Below, piece by piece: positions 7,620 to 14,965 of a stretch of 36,010 bases of DNA (position 1 is its first letter; every line of letters begins with the position of its first letter). The DNA lies in the NCBI GenBank assembly GCA_963596015.1, contig CAVBJS010000026.1, positions 1 through 36,010 on the forward strand, read 5' to 3'. Position numbers and translations under genes: made by a program. This DNA comes from CAG-791 sp963596015. Lineage in GTDB: Bacteria; Bacillota; Clostridia; Lachnospirales; Lachnospiraceae. Below the pieces are notes generated by a model that was not told the origin of the DNA, did not search any database, and saw only the letters and a program-made list of their open reading frames with translations.

Positions 7620-7720
7620 TAGTGCATCTAGACAAGTAGTGCATCTAGATAAGTAGTGTACCTAGATAAGTAGTGCACCTAGATAAGCAGTGTACTTAGA
7701 TAAGAAGTGTACCTGGATAA
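7620..7720 (+). repeat. 17-bp tandem repeat x6 upstream of tRNA-Arg
   Basis: Six head-to-tail units of consensus TAGTGYAYCTAGATAAG (starting at 7620, 7637, 7654, 7671, 7688 and 7705; the last is 16 bp and more diverged). Each contains a CTAG core. No open frame or CRISPR-like spacer is present. An imperfect inverted repeat (AAGAAC...GTTCTT, 7768-7792) follows. Confidence 0.85.
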
Positions 7721-7844
7721 AGCGCACGTTTCCTTCTAAAAGGATAAAACAGGTCAGATTCCTTCACAAGAACCGGTCCGCGGATCGTTCTTAATACAGG
7801 CTGAAATTCTCATAATTATGGAATTCAGCCACAATTTATAAAAT

Positions 7845-7918
7845 GTTTGCGTAGCTCAGTTGGATAGAGCGTCCGCCTCCTAAGCGGAAGGTCGCGCGTT
7901 CGAATCGCGTCGCGAACA
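7845..7918 (+). tRNA. tRNA-Arg (anticodon CCU)
   Basis: A full cloverleaf can be drawn. The 7-bp acceptor stem is GTTTGCG with CGCGAAC (one T-G wobble). The D arm is GCTC...GAGC. The anticodon stem TCCGC/GCGGA encloses the loop CTCCTAA, giving anticodon CCT. The T arm GCGCG/CGCGT encloses TTCGAAT. The discriminator base is A at 7918. The 3' CCA is not encoded and would be added post-transcriptionally. A terminator follows at 7931. It reads rare AGG codons. Confidence 0.96.
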
Positions 7919-7930
7919 GTTTCTGACAAA

Positions 7931-7966
7931 GAGGAGAATTTCAATCTGAAATTCTTCTCTTTTTTT
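7931..7966 (+). terminator. Rho-independent terminator of tRNA-Arg
   Basis: GAGGAGAATTTCA (7931-7943) pairs with TGAAATTCTTCTC (7947-7959; one wobble) around a 3-nt loop, followed by a run of seven to eight T residues. Confidence 0.92.
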
Positions 7967-7970
7967 AAAA

Positions 7971-8093
7971 CAAAAGTTGCATCTCGTTTACCAATCTGGT
8001 ATCTGGCATACAAAAGTTGCGTTTCGTTTACAAATATTCACTTTCCAATTTACAAACAAGCATTTTGTCGTACAAACTGGCACATCGTTTTAC
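7971..8093. promoter_or_regulatory. Iterated 21-bp motif upstream of hipB, possible operator array
   Basis: CAAAAGTTGCATCTCGTTTAC (21 bp, 7971-7991) recurs at 8011-8031 with two changes, exactly 40 bp on. A more diverged form (CAAACTGG then CACATCGTTTTAC) lies at 8073-8093. HipB-type antitoxins autoregulate by binding repeated upstream operators. The spacing of about four helical turns would put the sites on one face of the DNA. The operator role is inferred. Confidence 0.5.
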
Positions 8094-8195
8094 AATTCAG
8101 CCTCATTTTTTTTGGGGGGGTGCGTGTAAAGTTCTCTAATATTGACAAATAAAGCAGCTATATTTACAATAATAAACATTAAAGGAGAAAACAAA

Positions 8196-8516
8196 ATGAA
8201 GAAAGCTGCATATAATATACTCCCCGGAACAGAAGAAATATTGAAAACCATGGGTGAGCAGATCAAGCTTGCCAGACTTAGGAGAAGTCTATCAGCAGAA
8301 CTTGTGGCAGAACGTGCAGGGATCAGCCGCGCTTCTCTGTGGAAGGTTGAAAAAGGAGATCCGTCTGTTGCTATGGGAATCTATGCAGCAGTCCTGCATG
8401 CTCTGAATAATCTTGATAAAGATCTTCTGCTTGTTGCAAAGGATGATGAACTTGGCAGACAGCTTCAAGACCTAAATCTGATGACAAGGAAACGAGCACC
8501 GAGGAGAAATAATTAA
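8196..8516 (+). CDS. hipB: HipB-like XRE-family antitoxin/repressor
   Basis: A 106-residue DNA-binding protein with an HTH_XRE domain: GEQIKLARLRRSLSAELVAERAGISRASLWKVEKGDPSVAMGIYAAVLHAL (about residues 20-70). ATG 8196 is preceded by AAAGGAGAAAAC, so the longer in-frame ATG at 8142 is unlikely. The stop codon overlaps the hipA start by one base (TAATG), giving translational coupling as expected for a toxin-antitoxin pair. The C-terminus is basic (RKRAPRRNN). It probably represses its own promoter and neutralises HipA. Confidence 0.88.
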   Translation: MKKAAYNILPGTEEILKTMGEQIKLARLRRSLSAELVAERAGISRASLWKVEKGDPSVAMGIYAAVLHALNNLDKDLLLVAKDDELGRQLQDLNLMTRKRAPRRNN

Positions 8517-9778
8517 TGGAACCCAATCAGAAAATTATCTTCGTTTATGATGATTTTAGTTCAGAGAATCCGCTCCTGATGGGAATACTTTATGTGAATG
8601 TCATTAAAGGCGGAGAATCCTATTCCTTTGAGTATGATAAAGACTGGCTAAAAAGGACAGCGCTTAAATATACATTGGATCCGGAACTGATGCCATATTC
8701 CGGCAGGCAATATCCATCCGGAAAAAATATCTTTGGTCTGTTTGCAGATGCATCTCCTGATCGCTGGGGACGTGTCCTTATGAATAAACGCGAAAGAATC
8801 CTGGCAGAAAAGGAAGGGCGTAAGCCATCGAAGCTTTACGACAGCGATTATCTGCTTGGGGTATACGATGAGACCCGGATGGGTGGTATTCGATTCAAAA
8901 CAGATCCTGACGGTTCATTTCTTTCCGATGACAAGGAAACGGCTGCTCCTCCTTGGGCAACACTTCGTGCATTGGAGGAAGCTTCCAGAAATTTTGAAAA
9001 TGATGAAAGCGGTTTGTCTGAAAAATGGCTGAATCAATTGATCAAACCTGGATCTTCTCTTGGCGGCGCAAGGCCTAAGGCAACAGTGGTAGATACGCAG
9101 GAGCAGCTTTGGATTGCAAAATTCCCGTCTAAAAATGATGAAAATGATACCGGAGCATGGGAAATGGTGGCACACGATTTAGCTCTCTTGTGTGGACTGA
9201 ATGTCCCGGATGCGAAGTTAGAGAAATTTTCAAACCTTGGAAGCACATATCTGATCAAGCGCTTTGATCGCATACTGACGAAACGGGTGCATTTTGCTTC
9301 TGCAATGACGCTCCTTGGGAAAATAGATGGAGCATCTGCTGCAGACGGAACGAGTTACCTGGATATAGCAGCCTTTATTAAGTCCTATGGTGCACAGCCC
9401 AAACAGGATCTGGTTGAGCTCTGGAAACGAATTGTTTTCAATATGGCTGTTACCAATACGGATGATCATTTGCGGAACCATGCGTTCATTCTTGCAGAAA
9501 ACGGGTGGGTGCTCTCGCCCCTTTATGATGTAAATCCGGTTCCCTATGGTGATGAGCTATCGCTGAATGTTGATGAGGAGGATAATAGCATCAGCATTGA
9601 TCTTGCCGTTGCAACCGCTGTCAAATTTGGAATTTCTGAGTCAGATGCAAAAAGTTACGCAAAAGATATTCTGGCAATTGTGAGAGAAAACTGGGAGAAA
9701 ATCGCAGTAGGATACGGGCTGAATCGCCGACAGATAGAAGAAATGCGCCCGGCATTTAGTGTGTGCAATGAACTATAA
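8516..9778 (+). CDS. hipA: HipA-family serine/threonine kinase toxin
   Basis: A 420-residue HipA-like kinase of a type II toxin-antitoxin module. E. coli HipA phosphorylates glutamyl-tRNA synthetase and causes growth arrest; the target here is unknown. The N-terminal subdomain includes GLFADASPDRWGR (about residues 74-86). GSSLGGARPK (179-188) is the glycine-rich phosphate loop and WIAKFPS (199-205) contains the ATP-binding lysine. NTDDHLRNHAF (314-324) is the catalytic loop, and LYDVNP (336-341) is the metal-binding Asp segment equivalent to DFG. All key residues are present, so it looks active. GAGGAG (8501-8506) precedes the ATG. The pair sits between a tRNA gene and recQ, a plausible site for accessory insertion. 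Confidence 0.92.
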   Translation: MEPNQKIIFVYDDFSSENPLLMGILYVNVIKGGESYSFEYDKDWLKRTALKYTLDPELMPYSGRQYPSGKNIFGLFADASPDRWGRVLMNKRERILAEKEGRKPSKLYDSDYLLGVYDETRMGGIRFKTDPDGSFLSDDKETAAPPWATLRALEEASRNFENDESGLSEKWLNQLIKPGSSLGGARPKATVVDTQEQLWIAKFPSKNDENDTGAWEMVAHDLALLCGLNVPDAKLEKFSNLGSTYLIKRFDRILTKRVHFASAMTLLGKIDGASAADGTSYLDIAAFIKSYGAQPKQDLVELWKRIVFNMAVTNTDDHLRNHAFILAENGWVLSPLYDVNPVPYGDELSLNVDEEDNSISIDLAVATAVKFGISESDAKSYAKDILAIVRENWEKIAVGYGLNRRQIEEMRPAFSVCNEL

Positions 9779-9824
9779 ACTATAAACGTTTACGACGTTC
9801 TGATCGGCACTTTATCTATGAGGA

Positions 9825-11852
9825 ATGAGAAATAGGATGCGTGATGAAATAGAAGAAAAGAATGACATGTCGGATGATTTGTCCTGGGATAATCTGCTTA
9901 AGATGGCAGAGGATTATGAAGAGGAGGATGACGAAGAGTATGTAGGAGCGGAAGAGGCACCGGAATTCTACGATATAGACTTTTTCGAAGAGCCTGTAAA
10001 AGAGGAAATAAAATACAAGACGCCGGAAGAGGCACTGAAGGTGCTGTTCGGATATGATGCCTTTCGTTCGGGACAAAAGCCGTTGATAGACAGTATCCTG
10101 GCAGGACGGGATACCTTTGCAGTCATGCCCACCGGTGCGGGTAAATCCCTATGCTATCAGATCCCGGCCCTGCTGCTGCCCGGTATTACGTTGGTCATCT
10201 CTCCCCTGATCTCACTGATGCAGGATCAGGTAAAGGCTTTAAATGAGGCGGGAGTTCCTGCGGCATTTATTAACAGCTCCTTATCGGAAAGAGACTTCTC
10301 GGAAACCGTAAGTAAGACCTTGCGGGGGAGATATAAAATCCTCTATGTGGCACCGGAGCGGCTCACGGCAGAGGGATTTATCGGTCTGGCGAAAAAGGTG
10401 TCGATCTCCATGGTGACCGTGGACGAAGCCCATTGTATTTCTCAGTGGGGGCAGGATTTCCGGCCCAGCTATATGAAGATCGTGGAGTTTGTGCATGCGT
10501 TGGATAAGCGTCCCATTCTCAGTGCTTTCACCGCCACTGCGACGGAAAAGGTGCGGGAGGATATCATCAATACGCTGGGGTTGCAGGATCCCTTTGTCAT
10601 GGTCACAGGGTTTGACAGGGAAAATCTCTTTTTCCAGGTGGAAAAACCGAAGGATAAAGACGAGTATATCCTACGCTATATTGCGAAGCATCCTGAGGAA
10701 AGCGGCATTATCTACTGTGCCACCAGGAAAAATGTGGATAAGCTGCATGATCTGTTAAGGCGCAGGGGGATATCCGTAGGAAAATATCATGCCGGCATGG
10801 GCGCGGCGGAGCGAAAAAAGATGCAGGATGATTTCGTCTTTGATTACACCGGCATCGTGATCGCTACCAACGCCTTTGGCATGGGGATAGATAAATCCAA
10901 CGTCCGGTTCGTCATACATTACAATGTGCCCCTGAGTATGGAGAACTATTACCAGGAAGCCGGCAGAGCGGGCCGTGACGGTCTGGAGGCGAAGTGTATC
11001 CTGTTGTTCTCGTCGCAGGATCTGGCGATCGATCATTTTTTACTGGACCGCAAGGAAATGCCGGAGATGGACGAAGCCGACCGGGAAATGGTCAGAAAGC
11101 AGGATATCCAGAGACTTCGGAGCATGGAAAAATACTGCTATACCACGGAATGCCTTCGCAATTATATACTGCGGTACTTCGGAGAGGATCCCCAGGAACC
11201 CTGCGGGGATTGCGGCAACTGCCTGCGGGAGTTTGAGACCCGGGACATGACAGAGGAAGCAAAGAAGATCATTAACTGTATCTATGAAGCAAAAGGCCGG
11301 TATGGAAAGACCGTCATCATAGACACGGTGGCAGGATCAAAGATGGCCAGACTGCAGGATATCGGTGCTGTCAATTACAGATCCTATGGTGTATTGGCAG
11401 GAGTTAATAAAAATCTGTTAAAGCGTCTGGTGGATCAGATGGTGGGGGAAGGATATCTGAAAGTAGGTGATTATCAGGTGATCAGCCTGGGGGATATCAG
11501 CCCACTGAAGGAGCCGGACACCAGGGTGATCGTAAAGATCACAGACGAGGACAAACAGCCGGAAAGAGCCCGGAAAGCAGGAAAGACAGGCAAGAACGCA
11601 AAGGGCGCGCAGGAGTTGGGCGAGAGGGGCCTTGGGCTGTTTGAAAAGCTGCGGCAATGCAGACTTACCATTGCCCGGAATGAAGGAGTGGCGCCGTATA
11701 TGGTCTTCAGTGATAAGACCCTCATTGATATGGCAGCAAGGCTGCCGGAAAATCGGGAAGAGATGCTGCAGGTATCCGGCGTCGGTGAGTACAAATACGA
11801 AAAATACGGAGAAAGATTTCTTGCGATCATCGAGGCGGAAAAGGCAAACTGA
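9825..11852 (+). CDS. recQ: ATP-dependent DNA helicase RecQ
   Basis: A 675-residue 3'-5' DNA helicase for recombination and replication-fork repair. It has an unusual acidic N-terminal extension (about residues 7-62, many Glu/Asp). The helicase core follows, with Walker A MPTGAGKS (101-108), DEAH 200-203, motif III SAFTATATEKV and motif VI QEAGRAGRDG. The zinc-binding site (CLRNYIL...CGDCGNC), the RQC winged helix and a C-terminal HRDC domain (about 605-675, ending VSGVGEYKYEKYGERFLAII) complete the full RecQ architecture. Starts at 9825 or 9837 both fit the GAGGAA near 9820, so the exact N-terminus is open. A terminator follows at 11898. Confidence 0.96.
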   Translation: MRNRMRDEIEEKNDMSDDLSWDNLLKMAEDYEEEDDEEYVGAEEAPEFYDIDFFEEPVKEEIKYKTPEEALKVLFGYDAFRSGQKPLIDSILAGRDTFAVMPTGAGKSLCYQIPALLLPGITLVISPLISLMQDQVKALNEAGVPAAFINSSLSERDFSETVSKTLRGRYKILYVAPERLTAEGFIGLAKKVSISMVTVDEAHCISQWGQDFRPSYMKIVEFVHALDKRPILSAFTATATEKVREDIINTLGLQDPFVMVTGFDRENLFFQVEKPKDKDEYILRYIAKHPEESGIIYCATRKNVDKLHDLLRRRGISVGKYHAGMGAAERKKMQDDFVFDYTGIVIATNAFGMGIDKSNVRFVIHYNVPLSMENYYQEAGRAGRDGLEAKCILLFSSQDLAIDHFLLDRKEMPEMDEADREMVRKQDIQRLRSMEKYCYTTECLRNYILRYFGEDPQEPCGDCGNCLREFETRDMTEEAKKIINCIYEAKGRYGKTVIIDTVAGSKMARLQDIGAVNYRSYGVLAGVNKNLLKRLVDQMVGEGYLKVGDYQVISLGDISPLKEPDTRVIVKITDEDKQPERARKAGKTGKNAKGAQELGERGLGLFEKLRQCRLTIARNEGVAPYMVFSDKTLIDMAARLPENREEMLQVSGVGEYKYEKYGERFLAIIEAEKAN

Positions 11853-11897
11853 GAATCAGTGATGACCGGAGACGGTGCGGCGTAAGAAGATAAATGT

Positions 11898-11937
11898 AAA
11901 CGGCTCAGTCCCATTGCGTGGACAGGGCCGTTTTTTT
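11898..11937 (+). terminator. Rho-independent terminator of recQ
   Basis: AAACGGC (11898-11904) pairs with GCCGTTT (11927-11933), with an inner GTCC/GGAC stem, followed by a T-run to 11937. Confidence 0.88.
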
Positions 11938-12067
11938 GTCAAAAATTCCCGGTTAGGTCAAAAATTTCCGGTTACGTTTCGTTTGTCAGTGCAGTAGCGC
12001 AGTTATGGTTACTGTTCATCGCCCTGTCAGGCGGCGGATCCCGCCTGCCTTGTGGCGAAACAGTAGC
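11938..12067. repeat. Short direct repeat and GTTACTGTTCA hairpin downstream of recQ
   Basis: Two near-identical 20-bp units (GTCAAAAATTCCCGGTTAG and GTCAAAAATTTCCGGTTAC, 11938-11977) precede a hairpin. In it TACTGTTCATCGCC (12010-12023) pairs with GGCGAAACAGTA (12054-12065), enclosing an inner AGGCGG/CCGCCT-type stem. The left arm begins GTTACTGTTCA, as in the terminal hairpin of the 428-bp dispersed element. This looks like a degenerate or short relative of that family. Confidence 0.5.
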
Positions 12068-12106
12068 GTGATCATGAAAAAAACAAACGGAAATATCAAA
12101 ACATAG

Positions 12107-12135
12107 TTGACATGTAGGAAAGATAGGAGTAGTAT
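12107..12135 (+). promoter_or_regulatory. Sigma-A-type promoter of the sulfur operon
   Basis: A perfect TTGACA (12107-12112), a 17-bp spacer and TAGTAT (12130-12135). Transcription would start near 12142, about 50 nt before the Cys-rich leader peptide. No obvious operator palindrome overlaps it, which fits regulation by attenuation downstream. Confidence 0.7.
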
Positions 12136-12194
12136 GTAGCACATACAAATCATATTATTCCAGTAGGGAATATAAGAAAGAGAGGAAGAGGATC

Positions 12195-12263
12195 ATGATG
12201 CACATGAATAGATGTTGTTGCTGCAGCGAAAAGGGAAAAATACTGTGCGGACGAATGTGTTGA
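12195..12263 (+). CDS. Cysteine-rich leader peptide of the sulfur operon
   Basis: A 22-codon ORF running ATG ATG CAC ATG AAT AGA, then four consecutive Cys codons (TGT TGT TGC TGC, 12213-12224), a further Cys at 12246 and a last Cys (TGT, 12258) directly before TGA (12261-12263). AGAGGAAGAGG (12181-12191) is its ribosome binding site; spacing favours initiation at 12198 or 12195. It lies between a promoter and an intrinsic terminator ahead of genes for cysteine synthesis and sulfur uptake. Ribosome stalling at the CCCC block under low Cys-tRNA is the expected sensor. It is too short for automated gene calling. Confidence 0.85.
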   Translation: MMHMNRCCCCSEKGKILCGRMC

Positions 12264-12349
12264 TTGAGAGACTTCCTTTGTGCATGTGATCAGAGAACGT
12301 GTACGAAGACGGAAATCAGGAATCAGAGATCAGAAAAGACATACGTCCG
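12248..12349 (+). promoter_or_regulatory. Antiterminator pairing of the cysteine attenuator
   Basis: CGGACGAATGT (12248-12258, the last codons of the leader ORF) can pair with ACATACGTCCG (12339-12349), the 5' arm of the terminator. Ten of eleven positions pair, with one A-A mismatch. A ribosome stalled at the CCCC codons (12213-12224) leaves 12248-12258 free, so the antiterminator forms and the operon is read. A ribosome that reaches the stop codon at 12261 covers 12248-12258, so the terminator forms. This logic is inferred from the sequence. Confidence 0.75.
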
Positions 12350-12367
12350 GGAAACCGGACTTTTTTT
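12345..12367 (+). terminator. Attenuator terminator before the sulfur operon
   Basis: GTCCGG (12345-12350), a GAAA tetraloop, CCGGAC (12355-12360) and seven T residues make a compact intrinsic terminator. It lies 82 nt after the leader stop codon and 207 nt before the first structural gene. Confidence 0.92.
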
Positions 12368-12432
12368 ATGCAGAGAATCCGTCCATGCGAGGTTCTCTAT
12401 ATGGAGCCGCCAAAAGGTGGTACGAGGAGGAA

Positions 12433-12574
12433 GTTTGAAAGAAATGCCTGATGGCATTTCTTTCAAACGGCATTGATGCCGTAAACGTCATCAATGCAAG
12501 ATCACATCGGAGAATTCGCCTTCGCGAAATTCTCCTCGTGTTGCCACAGTAAACTGCGGCAAGAAAGGAAAAAA
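12433..12574 (+). repeat. Composite four-hairpin element ahead of the solute-receptor gene
   Basis: Hairpin I: a perfect 16-bp stem GTTTGAAAGAAATGCC with its complement (12433-12468, TGAT loop). Hairpin II: GCATTGATG with CATCAATGC (12470-12496). Hairpin III: GGAGAATT..GC with GCGAAATTCTCC (12509-12535). Hairpin IV: TTGCC.CAGT with ACTGCGGCAA (12540-12561). The ribosome binding site GAAAGGA follows and then ATG 12575. An AGGAGG (12425-12430) also precedes hairpin I. Related elements occur at 13861, 14849, 22883, 26733, 28969 and 29140. Confidence 0.85.
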
Positions 12575-13834
12575 ATGAAAAAAAGAGCATTATCGATCGT
12601 ACTGGCAGCGGCCATCGGAGCACTTGCCCTTACCGGCTGCGGACAAAAGGGCAGCGTTGCCCAGAGCAGCGATGAGGTAAAGGATACAGCAGAAGCAGCC
12701 GATGACACAGTGGCAGAGGCAGAGGATACAGCAGAGGCTGCAGACAGTGCAGAGACAGAGGCTGCGGCAGAGAGCGCCGGAGAAACCCAGGATAAGGGCA
12801 CATTGAAGGTTTCCTTCATGACAGGCAACATCCGTATCGCCATTAATATACTGGCGCTGGAGAAGGGGTATTTTGAAGAGGAAGGCGTCACGGTGGAGCC
12901 GGTGAATATCGGCGGACAGGATGCGCTGACAGCCATCAACAGCAGTGATGATCAGCTGGATATTTTAAATACCGGTTTTGTGCCGGATCTGCAGGCGATC
13001 GGTTCCGGCTATGATCTGACGGTCATCGGCGGAACGGCGGTAGAAGGCGGTGCTGTCATTGCAAAGAACGGCAGTGAAGCGCAGTATCAGGACGCAGATA
13101 AGGTCATTGACATTGACAAGTTCAAGACCTCCAAGCTGGGATTTGTTCGAAATGAGTCCGCCTGGGTCATTACCAGACAGTATCTGTTGGACAACGGCGT
13201 TTCCGAGGATGAGATCGCAGCCATTGAGGATGAGGCAAGCGGCAATATTTCCTATTACCAGGATGAGACCTCTGTAGCACAGGCCGTGCAGAAAGGGGAG
13301 ATCGATCTGGGCTTCCTTCCTCTGGAATATGCACTCCTTTACGGCGATGCCTATGATCTGGCGGTGGTAGCCAAGGCAGGAGATCTGCAGGAAAACTACG
13401 TATGCTGCCGTGAAGTCACTTCTCCGTCCAAGATCGCAGCCAAGAAGGACGCTTTCGTAGCGTATGAGACCGCAAGGATCCGTGCTTTTGAGTACTACAA
13501 ACAGGGCGAGACCGACGAGACTATCCGCAAGGATGTGGTGGATACCGTAGCCGCTTACTCCGGTAAGGAAGCAGATTATGTAGACACCTATCTTTACGGC
13601 GGTGTTACCAAATATGCAACAGACCCCAATAAGAAGGGAATCGTCAAGTATGTTGAGGCAGCAGCCAATTCCGGACTGCTCTCCAGCGCCGGCGTTGACT
13701 TTAAGACCTACGACATCACGCAGAATATTGATACTTCCGTCTACGAGGAAGCGATCAATGATCTGGTGAAGGAATATCCGGACAATACGTTTTATGCACA
13801 GCTCCTGACCCAGTTTCAGGAGGACAACCGGTAA
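12575..13834 (+). CDS. ABC transporter substrate-binding lipoprotein (sulfonate/nitrate/taurine type)
   Basis: A 419-residue lipoprotein receptor. The signal peptide MKKRALSIVLAAAIGALA ends in the lipobox LTGC (acylated Cys22). A low-complexity acidic Ala/Glu/Asp linker follows (about residues 30-70). The periplasmic-binding-protein fold of the SsuA/TauA/NMT1 class comes next: LKVSFMTGNIRIAINILALEKGYFEEEGVTVE, then GGQDALTAINSSDDQLDI. Its cognate ATPase and permease are at 17467 and 18291. I chose ATG 12575 because the signal peptide and the GAAAGGA site fit; an in-frame extension to 12494 runs through repeat hairpins. Association with two cysteine synthases and a Cys-sensing leader suggests an organic sulfur ligand, identity unknown. 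Confidence 0.9.
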   Translation: MKKRALSIVLAAAIGALALTGCGQKGSVAQSSDEVKDTAEAADDTVAEAEDTAEAADSAETEAAAESAGETQDKGTLKVSFMTGNIRIAINILALEKGYFEEEGVTVEPVNIGGQDALTAINSSDDQLDILNTGFVPDLQAIGSGYDLTVIGGTAVEGGAVIAKNGSEAQYQDADKVIDIDKFKTSKLGFVRNESAWVITRQYLLDNGVSEDEIAAIEDEASGNISYYQDETSVAQAVQKGEIDLGFLPLEYALLYGDAYDLAVVAKAGDLQENYVCCREVTSPSKIAAKKDAFVAYETARIRAFEYYKQGETDETIRKDVVDTVAAYSGKEADYVDTYLYGGVTKYATDPNKKGIVKYVEAAANSGLLSSAGVDFKTYDITQNIDTSVYEEAINDLVKEYPDNTFYAQLLTQFQEDNR

Positions 13835-13860
13835 CAAAGCAGCATACAGTGCATGAGTGC

Positions 13861-13913
13861 AAGGGAATTCTTCTCACGTTGCAGCAGACGGGCTGCGGCA
13901 TAGAAAGGTAAGC
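13861..13913 (+). repeat. Partial composite hairpin element before the first cysteine synthase
   Basis: Only the end of hairpin III (GGGAATTCTTCTCACG) and hairpin IV (GCAGC with GCTGC) remain. GAAAGG and ATG follow at the same 13-nt distance from the conserved GGCA as in other copies. Confidence 0.7.
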
Positions 13914-14846
13914 ATGGGAAAGATATATGACAACGTAATAGAGCTGATCGGCAATACGCCGATCCTGCACCTTAACAGGATCGAAGAGGAAGAAAAGCTG
14001 GAGGCAAAGATCTACGCCAAGGTAGAGAGCTTTAATCCGGGAGGATCCGTGAAGGACAGGGCCGCTCTTAATATGATCGAAGAGGCGGAAAAAGAAGGAA
14101 AGCTTAAACCCGGCGGAACCATTGCGGAAGGGACCAGCGGCAATACAGGGATCGGTATTGCCCTGGTGGCCGCTGTCAAGAAATACCATGCCGTTATCTG
14201 CATGCAGGAAGGCGCCAGCAGTGAGAAGATCAAGATCCTGAAGGCATATGGCGCCGATGTGGAGCTGACGTCCAGGGACCTGGGCTTTGCAGAGGCAGGA
14301 AGCAAGGCAAAACAGTTGGAAGAGGAAGGCGCCTTCCGCCCCGCCCAGGGAGAGAATCCTCACCATCCCGAGGCTCATATCCGGCATACAGGACCGGAGA
14401 TCTGGCAGGATATGGATGGAAAAATAGATATCTTCGTGGCCACAGTGGGTACCAGCGGCACCAGCGGCGGTATCGGCCATTTCCTGAAGGAGAAAGATCC
14501 GGACATTGAAATCTACGGCGTAGAGCCGGCTGGGTGCCCTGTATTAAACGGCGGTCAGCCCGGCCCACACAAGATCCAGGGGATCGGCGGCGGGGTCATC
14601 TGCCCTATCACAGACTTGGAACTTTACAAAGAGATCCTGCTCTGCACCGACGAGGATGCCTATGAATATGCAAGACTTTGTCCGAAAAAGGAAGGCCTGT
14701 TGATCGGGATTTCCGCCGGAGCAGCCCTGTGGGCAGCCGTAACACTGGCAAAAAGACCGGAAAATAAAGGTAAGAACATCGTGGTGCTGTTCCCGGATGG
14801 GGGCAATAAATATCTTTCCAGTGACTTATTTGATCAGAAAGGATAA
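13914..14846 (+). CDS. cysK: Cysteine synthase family PLP enzyme, divergent paralog
   Basis: A 310-residue fold-type II PLP enzyme that makes cysteine, or a related thioether/thiol amino acid, from O-acetylserine. LIGNTPILHL (11-20), GGSVKDR with the PLP lysine K47, and the phosphate-binding EGTSGNTGIG are present. Several usually invariant stretches differ from its neighbour at 16259: TVGTSGTSGGIGHFL in place of GVGTGGTISGAGKYL, an insert GAFRPAQGENPHHPEAHIRH before TGPEIW, ISAGAA for ISSGAA, and PDGGNKYLS for PDSGEKYLS. It may therefore accept a different sulfur donor or product. Start 13914 is set by MGKIYDNVIELIGNTP and the GAAAGG site. Same operon as its neighbours. Confidence 0.88.
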   Translation: MGKIYDNVIELIGNTPILHLNRIEEEEKLEAKIYAKVESFNPGGSVKDRAALNMIEEAEKEGKLKPGGTIAEGTSGNTGIGIALVAAVKKYHAVICMQEGASSEKIKILKAYGADVELTSRDLGFAEAGSKAKQLEEEGAFRPAQGENPHHPEAHIRHTGPEIWQDMDGKIDIFVATVGTSGTSGGIGHFLKEKDPDIEIYGVEPAGCPVLNGGQPGPHKIQGIGGGVICPITDLELYKEILLCTDEDAYEYARLCPKKEGLLIGISAGAALWAAVTLAKRPENKGKNIVVLFPDGGNKYLSSDLFDQKG

Positions 14847-14848
14847 AT

Positions 14849-14965
14849 CTGAAAGAAATGCCTGATGACATTTCTTTTAAATGGTATTCGTATCGTATCG
14901 GAGAATTCGCCTGCGCGAAATTCTTCTCACGCCGCCGCAATGAATTGCGGCATAAGGAGGAAACC
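14849..14965 (+). repeat. Composite hairpin element before the GST-like gene
   Basis: Hairpin I is TGAAAGAAATG with CATTTCTTTTA. Hairpin II is mostly lost (GTATTCGTATCGTATC). Hairpin III starts GGAGAATTCGCCTGCGCG at 14900, and hairpin IV is CGCAAT..ATTGCG. AAGGAGG then leads to ATG 14966. The stretch from hairpin III to the start codon is 66 nt, as in other gene-abutting copies. The element is open in frame with the gene from an ATG at 14858. Confidence 0.82.

Noticed and set aside
7845..9800. tRNA-Arg as an attachment site for an integrated element carrying hipBA
   Set aside because: No integrase and no duplicated tRNA 3' end could be found between the tRNA and recQ.
12413..12430. T-box-like AGGTGGTACGAGG sequence upstream of the sulfur operon
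   Set aside because: It lies after the terminator rather than before it, lacks the stem I specifier structure, and is explained as a CCGCC/GGTGG hairpin plus an AGGAGG site.
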